A DNA stretch of 64,000 bases from Flavobacterium sp. AG291 (GTDB taxonomy: Bacteria; Bacteroidota; Bacteroidia; Flavobacteriales; Flavobacteriaceae), in assembly GCF_003350375.1 (NCBI RefSeq), contig NZ_QQAR01000008.1:124001-188000 (forward strand), in the 5' to 3' direction. The notes beneath the pieces were generated by a model. The model searched no databases. It was not told the DNA's origin and worked only from the letters and a program-made list of their open reading frames with translations. Shown here one piece after another: positions 62,638 through 64,000 of the stretch. The first letter of the stretch is position 1; each line of letters begins with the position of its first letter. Both the position numbers and the translations under genes were made by a program.

Positions 62638-63126
62638 ATGAATTTTTCAAGAATAGCACTTAACGGCTTTTTAATTTTTGTGGGCATCGCATTATTTTTC
62701 CTGCTTATGGAGATAGTAGGCTTATCAAATCAGATTTATCTTAGGTTGGTAAATTTCATATTTGTAATATGGGGAGTAAACAAAACCATAAAGTCAAACT
62801 ATCACGATCATATCTATGGTTATTTTACTAATCTTACTTCCGGAATATTCACGGCTATTATTAGTTTAGCATTGGGTATATTCAGTTTTATTGGCTATAT
62901 CGAGTACAAAGGAGCTAGCCACGGCGGTGCTAACGAATACCTGCAAAACTATGCTTCAGCTTACATTTTTGGTGGTGGAGAACCGTCATTATACCAGTTC
63001 GTATCTGCACTTACTATAGAAGGGTTGGCCGCTTCAATTATAGTATCTTTTGCGCTTATGCAATATTGGAAAGACAAAGTAGAAAAGATAAATAAGGTAG
63101 ACGACCTTGCGCATAATCAGCATTAA
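62638..63126 (+). CDS. Small four-helix membrane protein
   Basis: 162 aa with hydrophobic stretches near 9-25, 30-45, 72-90 and 120-138 and a charged C-terminus. The overall pattern resembles the DUF4199-type small membrane proteins of Bacteroidetes, but this assignment is weak. The 196-bp gap upstream contains only AT-rich DNA. It lies directly before bioB, which has its own promoter element. Confidence 0.6.
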   Translation: MNFSRIALNGFLIFVGIALFFLLMEIVGLSNQIYLRLVNFIFVIWGVNKTIKSNYHDHIYGYFTNLTSGIFTAIISLALGIFSFIGYIEYKGASHGGANEYLQNYASAYIFGGGEPSLYQFVSALTIEGLAASIIVSFALMQYWKDKVEKINKVDDLAHNQH

Positions 63127-63162
63127 TCTTCGAAGATATTTCTGTACATAACAGGAATTTGC

Positions 63163-63170
63163 TACTTTTG
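63163..63170 (+). promoter_or_regulatory. -7 element for bioB
   Basis: TACTTTTG, exact TAnnTTTG match, with TCTG (one base off TTTG) 18 nt further upstream at 63141-63144. The bioB ATG is 20 nt downstream. Confidence 0.55.
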
Positions 63171-63190
63171 GCGCAATTTAATTTACCAAT

Positions 63191-64000
63191 ATGAATACAA
63201 AAAGGCACGACTGGACTAAAGAAGAAATTATAGCCTTATATAATAAACCGATGATGGACCTTCTATACGAAGCAGCATCGGTACACAGGGTAAACCATGA
63301 CCCTAACGTGGTACAGGTTTCAACGTTACTATCAATTAAAACCGGAGGTTGCCCTGAAGATTGCGGATACTGCCCTCAGGCAGCCCGTTACCATACAGGT
63401 GTAGAAGGCAACGACCTTATGGGTGTACAACAGGTAAAAGCACAGGCGCTTCGCGCAAAAGCAAGCGGATCGTCGCGTGTATGTATGGGTGCTGCTTGGA
63501 GAAACGTAAAAGACGGACCGGAATTCGATCAGGTACTGGAAATGGTAAGAACCATCAACAAACTTGACATGGAAGTTTGCTGTACATTAGGCATGCTTAC
63601 AGAGAATCAGGCTAAGCGCCTTGCCGAAGCGGGTCTTTATGCATACAACCACAACCTTGATACATCTGAAGAGTATTACAAAGAGGTTATCTCTACACGT
63701 GGTTATGAGGACCGTCTTCAAACCATTGATAACGTAAGAAAAACGAATGTTACCGTATGTAGCGGTGGAATTATAGGAATGGGAGAAAGTGTTGAAGACA
63801 GAGCAGGAATGCTTGTTGCACTTGCTTCACTTAACCCTCAGCCGGAATCTGTGCCTATCAATGCACTGGTAGCGGTAGAAGGCACACCAATGGAAAACGA
63901 AAAACCTGTTGAGATTTGGGAAATGATCCGTATGGTTGCTACAACACGTATTGTAATGCCGGATACTCAGGTAAGGCTATCGGCAGGACGTACACAAATG
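63191..64000 (+). CDS. bioB: Biotin synthase (partial, cut by the window end)
   Basis: The first 270 codons are present and the frame is open to the edge. A radical SAM enzyme that inserts sulfur into dethiobiotin. The [4Fe-4S] triad C-x3-C-x2-C is at Cys54, Cys58 and Cys61 ([12 protein letters not shown]). NHNLDTS and SGGIIGMGE are conserved, as is the RLSAGR-type segment near the end that contributes an Arg ligand to the second cluster. The start ATG follows a good promoter element. Confidence 0.95.
   Translation, partial: MNTKRHDWTKEEIIALYNKPMMDLLYEAASVHRVNHDPNVVQVSTLLSIKTGGCPEDCGYCPQAARYHTGVEGNDLMGVQQVKAQALRAKASGSSRVCMGAAWRNVKDGPEFDQVLEMVRTINKLDMEVCCTLGMLTENQAKRLAEAGLYAYNHNLDTSEEYYKEVISTRGYEDRLQTIDNVRKTNVTVCSGGIIGMGESVEDRAGMLVALASLNPQPESVPINALVAVEGTPMENEKPVEIWEMIRMVATTRIVMPDTQVRLSAGRTQM

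Noticed and set aside
63361..63567. Plus-strand 68-aa frame
   Set aside because: An out-of-frame shadow of bioB, whose frame runs to the window end.
1..64000. Insertion sequences, phage genes, integrases or toxin-antitoxin modules
   Set aside because: No transposase, integrase, phage structural or toxin-antitoxin signature was seen in any gene of the window.

Overview
The window looks like a chromosomal segment of a member of the Flavobacteriaceae, close to Flavobacterium. The evidence is the sprC-sprD-sprB-sprF gliding/type IX secretion (T9SS) locus, several T9SS sorting domains, GLPGLI and PorP/SprF families, the Bacteroidetes -7 promoter element TAnnTTTG ahead of many genes, few Shine-Dalgarno sequences, and an arginine cluster that uses the acetyl/succinyl-ornithine type of transcarbamylase. 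No insertion sequence, prophage, integrase or CRISPR array was seen.

Layout. 1-3.9 kb: end of the respiratory complex I operon (nuoL partial, nuoM, nuoN). 3.9-8.9 kb: a short-chain dehydrogenase, a GLPGLI protein, a umuC-umuD pair in inverted order, and an MFS transporter. 8.9-34.8 kb, minus strand: one presumed operon, sprC (2254 aa) > sprD (657 aa) > sprB (5333 aa) > sprF (314 aa). It encodes two giant repetitive surface proteins with T9SS type B-like C-termini, each followed by a PorP/SprF-family barrel. SprB holds 13 nearly identical tandem repeats of about 80 aa; SprC holds seven superrepeats of about 255 aa.

34.8-44.3 kb: about 0.9 kb of very AT-rich intergenic DNA, then a structured leader with a possible 26-residue peptide containing three CGG arginine codons. 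This leads into a tightly packed arginine operon (GNAT-argG-argC-argD-argF'-argB-argE-argH) ending in two terminators. 44.5-52.5 kb: outer-membrane and envelope genes of mostly unknown function, a PNGase F-related T9SS cargo, and a structured RNA on the minus strand near 48.1 kb that may be a 6S-type RNA. 52.5-64 kb: tRNA-Leu(CAA), prs, rplY, pth, a reprolysin-type secreted metalloprotease, two small envelope proteins, ribF overlapping an HTTM membrane protein, a small membrane protein, and the start of bioB.

The main functional themes are surface adhesin export for gliding, arginine synthesis, and T9SS secretion of hydrolases. The points most worth testing are the putative arginine leader peptide, the ncRNA at 48.03-48.21 kb, the recombination-prone SprB array, the SprD fusion, and Ala90 in the transcarbamylase.
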